From contig NZ_FNIF01000007.1 of NCBI RefSeq assembly GCF_900103825.1, positions 62,001 to 126,000 on the forward strand: DNA of 64,000 nt. Reading direction: 5' to 3'. The notes under the pieces were generated by a model. That model did no database searches. It was not told the origin of the DNA and worked only from the letters and a program-made list of their open reading frames with translations. The DNA is from Paenibacillus sp. yr247. Lineage in GTDB: Bacteria; Bacillota; Bacilli; Paenibacillales; NBRC-103111. Below are positions 31,125 through 39,778 of this stretch, piece after piece (the first letter of the stretch is position 1; each line of letters begins with the position of its first letter). The translations under genes and the position numbers were made by a program.

Positions 31125-31936
31125 AGAAAAAGAAAGGTCCAAGAATTCTACAAACCCTACTCACCTTCATTGTCCTTATCGTGTTTGCTTTTCCATTTGT
31201 ATGGATGCTGCTCGCTTCTTTTAAGACGCAGTCACAGATCTTGTCGACCGGCCAACTGTTTATCTTCAAACCGACGTTTCATAACTATGTCAGCGTGTTC
31301 AAGGAATATGATTTCCTGAAATTTATCTGGAATAGTTTCCTCGTTGCTTTTGGCTCGACGCTATTGTCCCTTATATTAGGTCTTCCTGCGGCCTATGCGA
31401 TTGCAAGGCATCACCTCCAGAAATTGGGTCTTCTCATCTTAGTTGCGAGAATTATCCCGGGAATTACCTTCTTGATTCCTTGGTTTATCTTGTTCTCCAA
31501 AATCCATTTGGTGGACACGTATACAGCACTAATATTAAGCCATATGCTTGTCGGACTGCCTTTTATTATCTGGATTATGATTTCCTTTTTTGAGGCTTTA
31601 CCTACGGAAATTGAGGAGTCCGGCCTAATCGATGGCTGTACACACCATCAAGTTTTCTTGCGTATTATTTTGCCTATCTCTGGACCGGGCGTCATTACGG
31701 CATCCCTTCTTTCCTTCATCTTCTCGTGGAACAACTTCATGTTTTCGGTTATTTTGGCCGGAGACAAAACAAAGACACTTCCGATTGCGGTATTTAACTT
31801 CATGTCCTATTCCGAAATCAATTGGGGTGCTTTGATGGCAGCTGCCTGCATCATTACGCTTCCGGTACTGCTCATTGCTTTAGTCTCTCAACGTTATGTG
31901 GTAAGCGGACTTTCCGCAGGTGCTGTTAAAGGTTAA
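31121..31936 (+). CDS. Sugar ABC transporter permease (MalG/UgpE type)
   Basis: A 271-residue second permease, six helices, with the EAA-like loop EIEESGLIDGCTHHQVFLRIILPI. A basic KKKKG start precedes the first helix. The ATGA overlap with the upstream permease shows tight co-translation, and the two should form the heterodimeric channel. A possible weak terminator follows before the kinase gene. Confidence 0.92.
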   Translation: MKKKKGPRILQTLLTFIVLIVFAFPFVWMLLASFKTQSQILSTGQLFIFKPTFHNYVSVFKEYDFLKFIWNSFLVAFGSTLLSLILGLPAAYAIARHHLQKLGLLILVARIIPGITFLIPWFILFSKIHLVDTYTALILSHMLVGLPFIIWIMISFFEALPTEIEESGLIDGCTHHQVFLRIILPISGPGVITASLLSFIFSWNNFMFSVILAGDKTKTLPIAVFNFMSYSEINWGALMAAACIITLPVLLIALVSQRYVVSGLSAGAVKG

Positions 31937-31959
31937 CAACCAAGAATTGCGAGTATGAG

Positions 31960-31988
31960 AGAAGTCTCCTTTCAATTGGATGACTTCT
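31960..31988 (+). terminator. Weak terminator after the permease genes
   Basis: AGAAGTC pairs with GACTTCT around a 15-base loop, followed by TTCGT. The regulator genes start about 50 bases later and may be partly uncoupled. Confidence 0.4.
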
Positions 31989-32041
31989 TTCGTATAGTAA
32001 ATTCTATGTTGATCTTGCAGATACGTGGAAGGTGAATTAGC

Positions 32042-33796
32042 GTGCCCTATAAATTAAATATTTTTAGCAAAATCCTGATTATGTTGGTTTTACTCCTTAT
32101 CCCAATTGTACTGCTCTACAGCTATACGAATCGGATTACGAATAACGTTGTTCAGGATCAGATTCAATCGTCGAATTTGAACCAACTGTCTTTTTTTATG
32201 CACCAACTGGATTCGGATGTTGAGCGATTAGCGATGTCTCCCGTTATACTCGGAAGCGATCCCTATATGAGAGAGTTTATCGATCGGAACGATTCACCGG
32301 ATTATGACGTGTTGAAAGAGCAATCGCGGATCATCCAAAAGCTAAGCCTGCAAAGCGTCTCCAGCGGGTGGGTCAATGAACTCACGGTGGCCATTCCGAA
32401 AGGGAAGCAGGTATTGTCCTCCAGTATTTTCGTGAATGGAACCGATGTATGGCCTTGGCATAGACCTATTCAGCGAACCTGGACGTATGAAGAACGTGAA
32501 GGCGACAAAGGTGTGGGCTCGTTCATAAGGGAAATTAGTGAACCGATTCGTGCCCAGATCGTGGATCAGGCTAATGTGCTTTATCAAGTCAGATTTAGTG
32601 TTCAGAATATGGTTCAGCTGCTGGATGTGTACAAGCAAGATAAACGAAGTGATCCTTTTTTAGTAAACGGTCAACAGGGCTCGATTGTAAACAGCTCGTC
32701 TAATCCGTCGATTACCAAAGCCATTAGAGAGCAATTGGCTGGCCAAAACTTGCCGAATTTCGGTCAAGTTCAATTCGAAATCAATCAACAGCAATATTTG
32801 ATCAGCTATGTAAAATCAACGCAGTTGGGTTGGTATTTGGTGGACTATGTGCCTGTTCAGAAAATATTGTCTCCCATCACTATGACCCGTAAATTGTTTT
32901 ACGTATCGATTGGTCTTCTGCTCGCGATGAGTGTGCTAGCTTCTTTCTTGTTGTACCGAAACGTGCAAATACCGATTGGCAAGATGATTCAAAGTGTGCA
33001 AAAAGTGAAAAGAGGCGACTTGTCGGCGCGAATCGACTACAAAGCCAAGAATGAATTTGATTTCCTCATTCAGCGATTTAATGAAATGGCGGCGCAAATT
33101 CAAGTGCTCGTAGAGGATGTCTATGCCGAGAAAATACGTTCTCGTGAGGCAACCTTAAAGCAGCTGCAGTCGCAAATTCATCCGCACTTTCTATATAACT
33201 CCTTGTTCTTCATTATCAATTCGGCAGAGATGGAAGACAAAGAATCGGTCGTAGCGATGGCACAAAATTTGGCCGAATTTTACCGTTATACAACGAGAGT
33301 AGAGAAACAGGTGGTAAGGCTGAAAGAAGAGCTTAATTTGGTCGGCCACTACTTAAACATTCAACATCTGCGTATTCATCGACTGAAATATGACATATCT
33401 GTTCCGGATGAAATGTTGGACGAATGGGTTCCCCGGCTTATCCTTCAGCCTTTAGTGGAGAATGCGATAATCCACGGAATCGAGCGAAGTACAGAAGGTG
33501 ACCGAATTACGATAACAGGCGAGCAGGATGCCAGCTGGAACCGCGTCATTGTCGAAGATAATGGCGGCGGTCTAGATGAAGTAGGACTGGAGCAGCTGCT
33601 CAAGCAGCTGCAACTACCGATGTCGGATGACATTGGGTGTGGAACATGGAATGTTCATCATCGGTTGTATTATCAGTTTGGGGAAGGATCGGGGCTTACT
33701 TTCCAAGCCGGTGATAAAGGAGGCTTGAAGGCTGTGTTGACTTGGAAGCGCGAATTGCAGGATGGCCCTTCAGCTGTTAAGGAGAGAACGCTATGA
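32042..33796 (+). CDS. YesM-type sensor histidine kinase
   Basis: A 584-residue membrane kinase: first helix near residues 10-30, a large extracellular sensor, second helix (VSIGLLLAMSVLASFLLY), a HAMP linker, the His-kinase domain with HPHFLYNS near residue 380, and an ATPase domain with LVENAIIHG and DNGGG. This is the LytS/YesM class, which usually senses sugars or the loaded binding protein. The start codon is GTG with AAGGTGA 6 bases upstream. Its stop overlaps the regulator start by 4 bases. Confidence 0.92.
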   Translation: MPYKLNIFSKILIMLVLLLIPIVLLYSYTNRITNNVVQDQIQSSNLNQLSFFMHQLDSDVERLAMSPVILGSDPYMREFIDRNDSPDYDVLKEQSRIIQKLSLQSVSSGWVNELTVAIPKGKQVLSSSIFVNGTDVWPWHRPIQRTWTYEEREGDKGVGSFIREISEPIRAQIVDQANVLYQVRFSVQNMVQLLDVYKQDKRSDPFLVNGQQGSIVNSSSNPSITKAIREQLAGQNLPNFGQVQFEINQQQYLISYVKSTQLGWYLVDYVPVQKILSPITMTRKLFYVSIGLLLAMSVLASFLLYRNVQIPIGKMIQSVQKVKRGDLSARIDYKAKNEFDFLIQRFNEMAAQIQVLVEDVYAEKIRSREATLKQLQSQIHPHFLYNSLFFIINSAEMEDKESVVAMAQNLAEFYRYTTRVEKQVVRLKEELNLVGHYLNIQHLRIHRLKYDISVPDEMLDEWVPRLILQPLVENAIIHGIERSTEGDRITITGEQDASWNRVIVEDNGGGLDEVGLEQLLKQLQLPMSDDIGCGTWNVHHRLYYQFGEGSGLTFQAGDKGGLKAVLTWKRELQDGPSAVKERTL

Positions 33797-35409
33797 TTCA
33801 ACTCTTAATTGTTGATGATGAAGCGCATGTGGTGGATCGATTTCATGCCACGATTGACTGGGCTTCCCTAGGAATTGAACAGGTTTTCAAGGCCTATTCG
33901 GGTAAAGAAGCTCTGGATCTGCTTGAACAATTCTCCATTGATATTGTCATTACGGACATTCAAATGCCGGGAATTTCCGGCTTGCAGCTGATTGCGGAGA
34001 TCAATCTCAGGTGGCAGAAGACCAAATGCATTCTTTTGTCGGGTTACTCAGACTTTAACTATGCCAAAGAAGCGATCCTTCAGGGTACGGAAGATTATTT
34101 GCTAAAGCCCGTCACTGAGAAGGATTTGTTAGCTACAGTCAAACGGGTGATGGACAAGCTGCAGAAGGAATGGCAAGAAGTCTTTTCTAAGCAGAGGCTT
34201 ACGTACACGGTCAAGGAAAACCTCCCTCTGCTTCGGGGGAACTTGCTGAACGACCTCCTTCAAGGGCGCAAACTAACCGAGCAATCACTTCGAGAAAAAA
34301 TGCAAATGCTTGAACTCCCGGATTTCCATGAACGGACATGTGTACTTATGATGATTCGACTCGAATCCGATTTTCTGGAATACGATATAAGCCATCTATC
34401 CTTAATGGAATATGCGATCAGCAATATGGTCGAGGAATTATTCGCGGAGAAATTCGATAGTTGGCATACGAAGGATGCTCATGATTATTTGGTATTTGTT
34501 ATGAAACGGAAGCAACTGATCTCTGACAACGAAGACCCTGCTTGGCTTGAACGGACTGCTTCCGTGCTTCAATCCGCCGTAAACAATTACTTAAAAGGGA
34601 AGATCTCCATTCTGCTGAGCAGTTGGGGAGAGTTCCCCAGTGATATCACTACCCTTTACAACTCCTCATTAAGTGCCTTTCGCAAGAGGATTGGAAGCGA
34701 ACATGAGTTGTTCATGCGACTTGGTGATGAATCTGTTCAAACCGAGCTTTCGGCTTTGCAGAGACTGTATGAGCCACCTACGCTCAATCATCTATTGGAG
34801 GCTGCTCGCTGGGAAGATACGGAGGAAAAGCTGTCACTGATCTTCGACGAAATGGAAGCGAAGTTCTCTGAGTCACAGGAACATCTGCTGGAGGTCTATT
34901 TCTCAGTTGCATCTGCTTTTGCATATATTGCTCATAAAAATGGAAGGCAGCTTCATCAGCTCATTGGCAGTGATTATGACCGAATGACCGAAGGGATTCC
35001 TTTTCGCACAGTAAACCAACTGCGTGAATGGTCAATTCGATCCTTACATCGAATGAGAGAAGACATGGATCAGGAGAGGATGGACAGCAGGGTCACACTT
35101 ATTAATGACATCCGATCCTTTATCGATCAGCATCTAGCCAGTGATGTCTCTTTGCAATCGATTGCGGACCATGTGTATTTACACCCTGTTTATGTGTCGA
35201 AAATTTATAAACTGGAGACCAGCGAAAACTTAAGCGATTACGTCAATCGTGTACGGATGGATAAAGCAGCGTATTTGCTGAAGAACGGTCACGATAAAAT
35301 TTATGAAATCGCCACACAGCTCGGATACCAGCGGCCGCACTCTTTTAACCATGCCTTCAAGAAGCATTATGGAATGACCCCGCAGGAATATCGTGACCAA
35401 TATTCGTAA
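33793..35409 (+). CDS. YesN-type response regulator (REC plus AraC HTH)
   Basis: A 538-residue regulator. The N-terminal receiver has the acidic pair near LIVDDEAHV, the phospho-Asp in IVITDIQMPG and the Lys in YLLKPV. A long central region follows, then a C-terminal AraC-type double helix-turn-helix (SLQSIADHVYLHPVYVSKIYK and YEIATQLGYQRPHSFNHAFKK). It pairs with the overlapping upstream kinase and most likely activates the transporter and the following catabolic genes. Confidence 0.92.
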   Translation: MIQLLIVDDEAHVVDRFHATIDWASLGIEQVFKAYSGKEALDLLEQFSIDIVITDIQMPGISGLQLIAEINLRWQKTKCILLSGYSDFNYAKEAILQGTEDYLLKPVTEKDLLATVKRVMDKLQKEWQEVFSKQRLTYTVKENLPLLRGNLLNDLLQGRKLTEQSLREKMQMLELPDFHERTCVLMMIRLESDFLEYDISHLSLMEYAISNMVEELFAEKFDSWHTKDAHDYLVFVMKRKQLISDNEDPAWLERTASVLQSAVNNYLKGKISILLSSWGEFPSDITTLYNSSLSAFRKRIGSEHELFMRLGDESVQTELSALQRLYEPPTLNHLLEAARWEDTEEKLSLIFDEMEAKFSESQEHLLEVYFSVASAFAYIAHKNGRQLHQLIGSDYDRMTEGIPFRTVNQLREWSIRSLHRMREDMDQERMDSRVTLINDIRSFIDQHLASDVSLQSIADHVYLHPVYVSKIYKLETSENLSDYVNRVRMDKAAYLLKNGHDKIYEIATQLGYQRPHSFNHAFKKHYGMTPQEYRDQYS

Positions 35410-35433
35410 TCAGAAATGGAGGTTTGAAGCGCT

Positions 35434-36063
35434 ATGCATGACATCTTGCACAGATTGAAACAGTCAAAAGTCGTTGCCATCATTCGGGGAATTGAACCGC
35501 TTCAGGCGCAGCCTCTTTTCGAAGCGCTTGCCGAGGGTGGAATCAAGCTGGCAGAAGTGACACTTAATACGCCAAATGCACTTCAAATCATCCATGAGAT
35601 GCGTGGAAAATATGAAGGCCGTATGGCGGTCGGAGCAGGGACAGTGCTTAACGCAAATCATGCAGATGAAGCATTACGAGCAGGTGCGCAGTTTCTTATT
35701 TCCCCTAATGTAGATCAAGGGATGATTGCAACGGCATTAGCTCATCAGGTACTTCCGATTCCTGGCGCATTAACGCCAACTGAAATTGTGCAGGCCATGA
35801 ACTTCGGAGCTCCTATCGTCAAGCTATTTCCTTGTTCCAGCTTTGGTCCTTCGTATTTGAAAGAGCTGAAAGGGCCATTAAGCGAAGTCGAAATTCTCGC
35901 AGTTGGAGGTATGACGAAGGACAATGCTGCTTCTTATTTAGAAGCTGGCGCCTCTTCGATAGGCATAGGAGGAAGTTTGGTTTCGCTTAGCGAAATTCAA
36001 CAAGGGAATTATACCTCGATTACCAAATACGCCGAACAACTCATGGCGGCTGTAAACCAGTAA
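35434..36063 (+). CDS. 2-keto-3-deoxy-6-phospho-aldonate (KDPG/KHG) aldolase
   Basis: A 209-residue class I aldolase. The Schiff-base Lys lies in PIVKLFPCSSFGP, the general-base Glu region in VAIIRGIEP, and VGAGTVLN and the phosphate-binding IGIGGSLV are conserved. Next to a galactonate dehydratase, the expected substrate is 2-keto-3-deoxy-6-phosphogalactonate (DgoA role), giving pyruvate and glyceraldehyde-3-phosphate; the sequence alone cannot separate this from the Entner-Doudoroff Eda role. GGAGG precedes the ATG, 24 bases after the regulator gene. Confidence 0.88.
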   Translation: MHDILHRLKQSKVVAIIRGIEPLQAQPLFEALAEGGIKLAEVTLNTPNALQIIHEMRGKYEGRMAVGAGTVLNANHADEALRAGAQFLISPNVDQGMIATALAHQVLPIPGALTPTEIVQAMNFGAPIVKLFPCSSFGPSYLKELKGPLSEVEILAVGGMTKDNAASYLEAGASSIGIGGSLVSLSEIQQGNYTSITKYAEQLMAAVNQ

Positions 36064-36103
36064 ACATGTAAACCATTCTAAGGTATAGGAGAGGAAGAAT
36101 ACC

Positions 36104-37252
36104 GTGAAAATTACGAAGTTAGAACTGTTTAAAGTGCCGCCGAGATGGTTGTTTTTGAAAATAGAGACGGATGAAGGCATCACTGGATGGGGAGAGCCTG
36201 TCGTAGAGGGCAAAGCAGATACGGTTGCAGCGGCCGTGATGGAAATGAGCGATCATATTATCGGCAAGGATCCGATGCGAATCGAAGATATGTTTCAGGT
36301 GCTGTACCGCGGAGGATTTTATCGCGGAGGACCGATCCTGTCGAGTGCGATCTCCGGCATTGAGCAGGCGCTGTGGGACATTAAGGGCAAGTTTTACAAT
36401 GCCCCAGTCTATGATTTATTAGGTGGCGCATGCCGTGACCGCACGCGGGTTTATTCTTGGATTGGCGGCGACCGTCCGAGTGACGTAGGGCAGGCTGCCA
36501 AGCAGCAAGTAGAGGCCGGCTTCACGGCGGTGAAGATGAACGCTACCGAGGAGATGCATTATATCGATTCCATCAGTAAAGTGGATGAGGCGATTGCTCG
36601 GATCGCTGCTGTACGTGAAGCTGTTGGTAAAGAAGTCGGGATTGGCATCGATTTCCACGGACGTGTTCATAAGTCGATGGCAAAAATCATGGTTAAGGAA
36701 CTGGAGCCGTACCGGCCGATGTTCATTGAAGAACCTGTATTGCCAGAAAATAATGAAGCGCTGAAAGAGATCGCACGCTATACCTCGTGTCCGATTGCTA
36801 CGGGAGAGCGTATGTACACGCGTTGGGGTTTTAAAGAACTGTTGGCCCAAGGGATCGTGGACATTATTCAACCGGATCTTTCTCATGCAGGAGGTATCTT
36901 AGAGACTCGGAAGATCGCCGCGATGGCGGAAGCATACGATATTGCTGTTGCGCCGCATTGTCCACTAGGACCTATCGCTCTGGCGTCTTGTTTACAGCTT
37001 GATATTTGCTCCCCGAATGCGTTCATCCAAGAGCAAAGTCTGGGTATTCACTACAATCAGGGCAGCGATTTGCTTGACTATTTGAAGGATCCTTCTGTGT
37101 TCCAATATGAAGAAGGTTTCGTTAAGAATTTAACCGCTCCAGGTCTCGGGATCGAAATCAATGAAGAGAAGGTCCGCGAGATGGCCGCTATTGGGCACAA
37201 TTGGAAAAATCCAATTTGGCGTCAAGCGGATGGCACTGTAGCCGAGTGGTAA
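36104..37252 (+). CDS. dgoD: D-galactonate dehydratase
   Basis: A 382-residue enolase-superfamily enzyme that converts D-galactonate to 2-keto-3-deoxygalactonate. The N-terminal capping domain is followed by a barrel carrying metal ligands in [18 protein letters not shown] and [11 protein letters not shown], and the base His in [11 protein letters not shown]. These match DgoD closely. The start is GTG with GGAGAGGAAG upstream. It ends the carbohydrate module. The kinase that should phosphorylate its product before the aldolase step is not in this window. Confidence 0.93.
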   Translation: MKITKLELFKVPPRWLFLKIETDEGITGWGEPVVEGKADTVAAAVMEMSDHIIGKDPMRIEDMFQVLYRGGFYRGGPILSSAISGIEQALWDIKGKFYNAPVYDLLGGACRDRTRVYSWIGGDRPSDVGQAAKQQVEAGFTAVKMNATEEMHYIDSISKVDEAIARIAAVREAVGKEVGIGIDFHGRVHKSMAKIMVKELEPYRPMFIEEPVLPENNEALKEIARYTSCPIATGERMYTRWGFKELLAQGIVDIIQPDLSHAGGILETRKIAAMAEAYDIAVAPHCPLGPIALASCLQLDICSPNAFIQEQSLGIHYNQGSDLLDYLKDPSVFQYEEGFVKNLTAPGLGIEINEEKVREMAAIGHNWKNPIWRQADGTVAEW

Positions 37253-37284
37253 ACAAGGCACTTATTTTCGATCTATAAGGAAGC

Positions 37285-37356
37285 TGTCCATAACTTCTTG
37301 TGGTGAGCGCATAAGGTAGTTCCTGCGAAGATGTTCTCATCACAAGAAAATGGACA
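37285..37356. repeat. Long imperfect inverted repeat after dgoD
   Basis: Arms TGTCCAT/ATGGACA, TTCTTGTG/CACAAGAA and TGAG/CTCA nest without conflict around a 28-base centre. No T-run follows, so it is not a standard terminator. It lies between the convergent dgoD and DUF72 genes and might end transcription in both directions, stabilise the message or be a mobile-repeat copy. Confidence 0.6.
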
Positions 37357-37365
37357 AAATCCTGT

Positions 37366-38199
37366 CTAAAATAAATCCAGCTGTCTCGGCGACAGTCCCT
37401 CGTAGTCCAAATCAAGCAGCCCCATTAATACCTTGGCATTTCCAGCAGCATGTCCTCCCGAGTTATTGTTGAACACCACACATACTTCTCGCGTCTGTTC
37501 CTGCAGTTGGAGCAGCCACTCCTTCCACTCCAGCAATTCTTGCTGATTGTAATGGTACAAGTACCTTACGTCGCGCCAATTCGCCTCATTATTTTGCACC
37601 CAGCCACCGACATTCCGTCCGTGAAAACGAACAATTGTCAAATCCGGGTGTGTCACCTGCAGCACCGTCGGCACAGAACCAATCCCCGCCTGCGGCTCGT
37701 CGCAAATGCTATGTATCCAACCCTCTCTCTCCATAAAAGAGAGCGTCTTTTCACGCATTTCCTCCGTGAACCAGCTTTGATGGCGGAATTCTAGCGCTAT
37801 GGGGACATCTCCCATTCTCGCTTTAGCCTCACGGAGCACATCCACATTTGCCTTGTTGCAATCAAACCATGGCGGGTATTGAAACAGCACGGCTCTAAGC
37901 TTTCCCGCTTCTTGAACAGGTTGGATAGACTGCAGGAAAACCTCGTACATTTGCTCCACCCCACCGGCAAAAGGATTCTCACCTCGCAGGTGACCCGTCA
38001 TTCCTTGGTAGGCCTTCATAATGAAACCAAAGCCTTCCGGCGTCTCTTGGTTCCATTTCATATAATTACGCTCTGGTTGGATCGCGTAAAAAGAAGCATC
38101 CAGCTCTACAATAGGAAAGTGTGCCCCGTACTCCCGCAGCTTCCCTTTGCTTCCTCCTAATTCATGGTCGCCCCAACCGGCTAGGCCGATGTTGATCAT
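37366..38199 (-). CDS. DUF72-family protein
   Basis: A 277-residue TIM-barrel-like protein. The start INIGLAGWGDH, then ELDASFYAIQPERNYMKWNQETPEGF, ALEFRHQSWF and the late VCVVFNNNSGGHAAGNA are the signature of DUF72 (YunF/YecE). The ATG at 38199 is preferred because GAGGTGA lies 5 bases upstream; a GTG three codons earlier overlaps it. Function in this family is not established; no operon partner is apparent. Confidence 0.9.
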   Translation of the reverse strand: MINIGLAGWGDHELGGSKGKLREYGAHFPIVELDASFYAIQPERNYMKWNQETPEGFGFIMKAYQGMTGHLRGENPFAGGVEQMYEVFLQSIQPVQEAGKLRAVLFQYPPWFDCNKANVDVLREAKARMGDVPIALEFRHQSWFTEEMREKTLSFMEREGWIHSICDEPQAGIGSVPTVLQVTHPDLTIVRFHGRNVGGWVQNNEANWRDVRYLYHYNQQELLEWKEWLLQLQEQTREVCVVFNNNSGGHAAGNAKVLMGLLDLDYEGLSPRQLDLF

Positions 38200-38265
38200 A
38201 GTACTCACCTCGCGCTACTCATTAATTACATTGTAGCTTGCTGCGGGCAATGGAAACAACTTGTC

Positions 38266-38760
38266 CTACAATGGAACATGAAACATTTTCATCCAAAACA
38301 CAGTAAAACACGCCGACAGGATATAAGCGATGGACGGTTTGACGGAAAATAACTTGAGCATTGGAAACATGATGATATTGAAACCAATCGACCACGCTAA
38401 TGACCAGCCGTATTGATAGTAAATGCGGCCGAATAGGTAGAAGATGTACTCGGCACTGCCATAAATGAGCACCCATTGGACATAGTGAAAGAAAACTTTC
38501 TTCCTACCTTGCGGATAATTGGTCAGAAACAATAGCGCAGTAGCTGGGAATATAATAAAAGTATAAACCATTTCTGTAAGGCCAGCATTTGATAAGATAT
38601 CCGGAGTCAGCGTCCATAACATATGGTTGGCACAAAGAAAGTTATACAGTAAATTGCCTAAAGCAAAGTACATCATGGTCGGGTGGTATTTCTGCCAATT
38701 TCGCCAATCCCCCCATCGATATGCCGCCCAAATAACAAAAATAGCTAGAAATATGTGCAT
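38266..38760 (-). CDS. CBO0543-family membrane protein
   Basis: A 164-residue protein with five hydrophobic segments and many aromatic residues. The motif WGDWRNWQKYHPTMMYFALGN near the N-terminus, followed by TLTPDIL, and the later YPQGRKKVFFHYV are typical of the CBO0543 family found in Bacillales and Clostridia. AGGAG lies upstream of the ATG at a long spacing. Function unknown; monocistronic. Confidence 0.82.
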   Translation of the reverse strand: MHIFLAIFVIWAAYRWGDWRNWQKYHPTMMYFALGNLLYNFLCANHMLWTLTPDILSNAGLTEMVYTFIIFPATALLFLTNYPQGRKKVFFHYVQWVLIYGSAEYIFYLFGRIYYQYGWSLAWSIGFNIIMFPMLKLFSVKPSIAYILSACFTVFWMKMFHVPL

Positions 38761-39004
38761 AGTAAGGCTTGTCTCCTAATCGTGTTGCATATATTATACA
38801 GATAATTTACAATATTATACATAAATCAGTGCGCTGTCGCCTACCGCTTGTCCAAGTGCCTCCACGCGGCATCAGGACGCTAGCGGGCAGGCCGCATACA
38901 CCATAGCTGAGCTTATCGATGGGGTTGTCCGCGGTAGTTGGTCCGTCAACTTATTCAAGCCATATTCTGAGGCCGTTACACGGGACATTCACTATATACA
39001 AAAA
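38761..39004. other. Intergenic stretch without recognised features
   Basis: About 240 bases upstream of the CBO0543-family gene. The part from about 38830 to 38930 is GC-rich. Apart from possible promoter bases for the CBO0543-family gene I see no gene, RNA motif or repeat; an open frame on the plus strand entering from here is antisense to the repeat-protein gene. Confidence 0.5.
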
Positions 39005-39034
39005 AACAAACCCCGAGAACCCTCGAGGTTTGTT
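39005..39034 (-). terminator. Terminator of the repeat-protein gene
   Basis: AACAAACC-CGAG pairs with CTCGAGGTTTGTT; the minus strand continues with TTTTTTT. It lies 35 bases after the stop. Confidence 0.85.
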
Positions 39035-39068
39035 CCTGTCCATACCTATTTCTTTATCTGTTTCTATA

Positions 39069-39716
39069 CTATTTCGCTGCTTTTTTCTCCCATTTCGCTT
39101 TCAATGCACTTTCAACTTCAGCAAATACCTGTTCAGTCGTTTTACCTTTCGTAGAGATACCCAATTTAGCTGCTCTTTTATTCACTGCTGCTGTTCTTTT
39201 TGCGTCTTTCCCAGCCTTCAAAGCTGTGCGAATCTCTTTAGCCGTTTTGCCATCCGTAGCAATTCCTGCTTTAGTCGCTTTTTCTTTCAATTTTGTCAAA
39301 GCTGCTGCTTGCATCTCTGTTCTCAGCTCTTTGTTCGTTTTACCATCCGTACTAACACCCAGCTTGGCTGCTTTTGCTTGCAACTTCACTTGTACAGCTG
39401 CTTTGATTTCAGCTTTCAGCTGCTCCGCTGTTTTACCATCTGTACTAATACCCAGTTTGGCCGCCGCTTTATTCAATTGCTCCGTGTGTTTGGCTGAAAG
39501 CGCAGCTTTGATCTCCGCTTTGATTTGTGCATTCGTTTTACCTGTCGTTGAGATACCAAGAGCTTGCGCTTTATCTTGCAGCAGCTGTTTAAGTGGATGA
39601 AAGGTACTCGCCGCCGGAGCCGGTGTATTCCCCTGAGCATTCTCGGCAAAAGCCGCAACCGGAACGGATAAAGCAATCGCACCTAATAACGCTAGTCCTG
39701 TTAATTTTTTCAACAT
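39069..39716 (-). CDS. Secreted alanine/lysine-rich protein with five tandem repeats
   Basis: A 215-residue exported protein. A signal peptide ends near AAFA (residue 24). The mature part contains five copies of a helical unit with the core LGISTDGKT followed by an amphipathic Lys/Ala/Glu helix, beginning near residues 53, 88, 119, 150 and 185, so the period is 31-35. The protein is strongly basic, with no cysteine or aromatic residues to speak of. GAGGAGG lies 7 bases before the ATG. It lies beside, and in the same direction as, a two-component system, whose target it may be. No function is known to me. Confidence 0.8.
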   Translation of the reverse strand: MLKKLTGLALLGAIALSVPVAAFAENAQGNTPAPAASTFHPLKQLLQDKAQALGISTTGKTNAQIKAEIKAALSAKHTEQLNKAAAKLGISTDGKTAEQLKAEIKAAVQVKLQAKAAKLGVSTDGKTNKELRTEMQAAALTKLKEKATKAGIATDGKTAKEIRTALKAGKDAKRTAAVNKRAAKLGISTKGKTTEQVFAEVESALKAKWEKKAAK

Positions 39717-39778
39717 AAGTATCCTCCTCGATTCGTTCATGGTTATGTTTACCTCACGATCCCTATATTACCGAATAA

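Noticed and set aside
38919-39497. A 192-codon plus-strand frame rich in Phe, Cys and Ser
   Set aside because: It lies antisense to the repeat-protein gene and its repeated phrases mirror those repeats; the minus-strand gene has the signal peptide, ribosome site and terminator.
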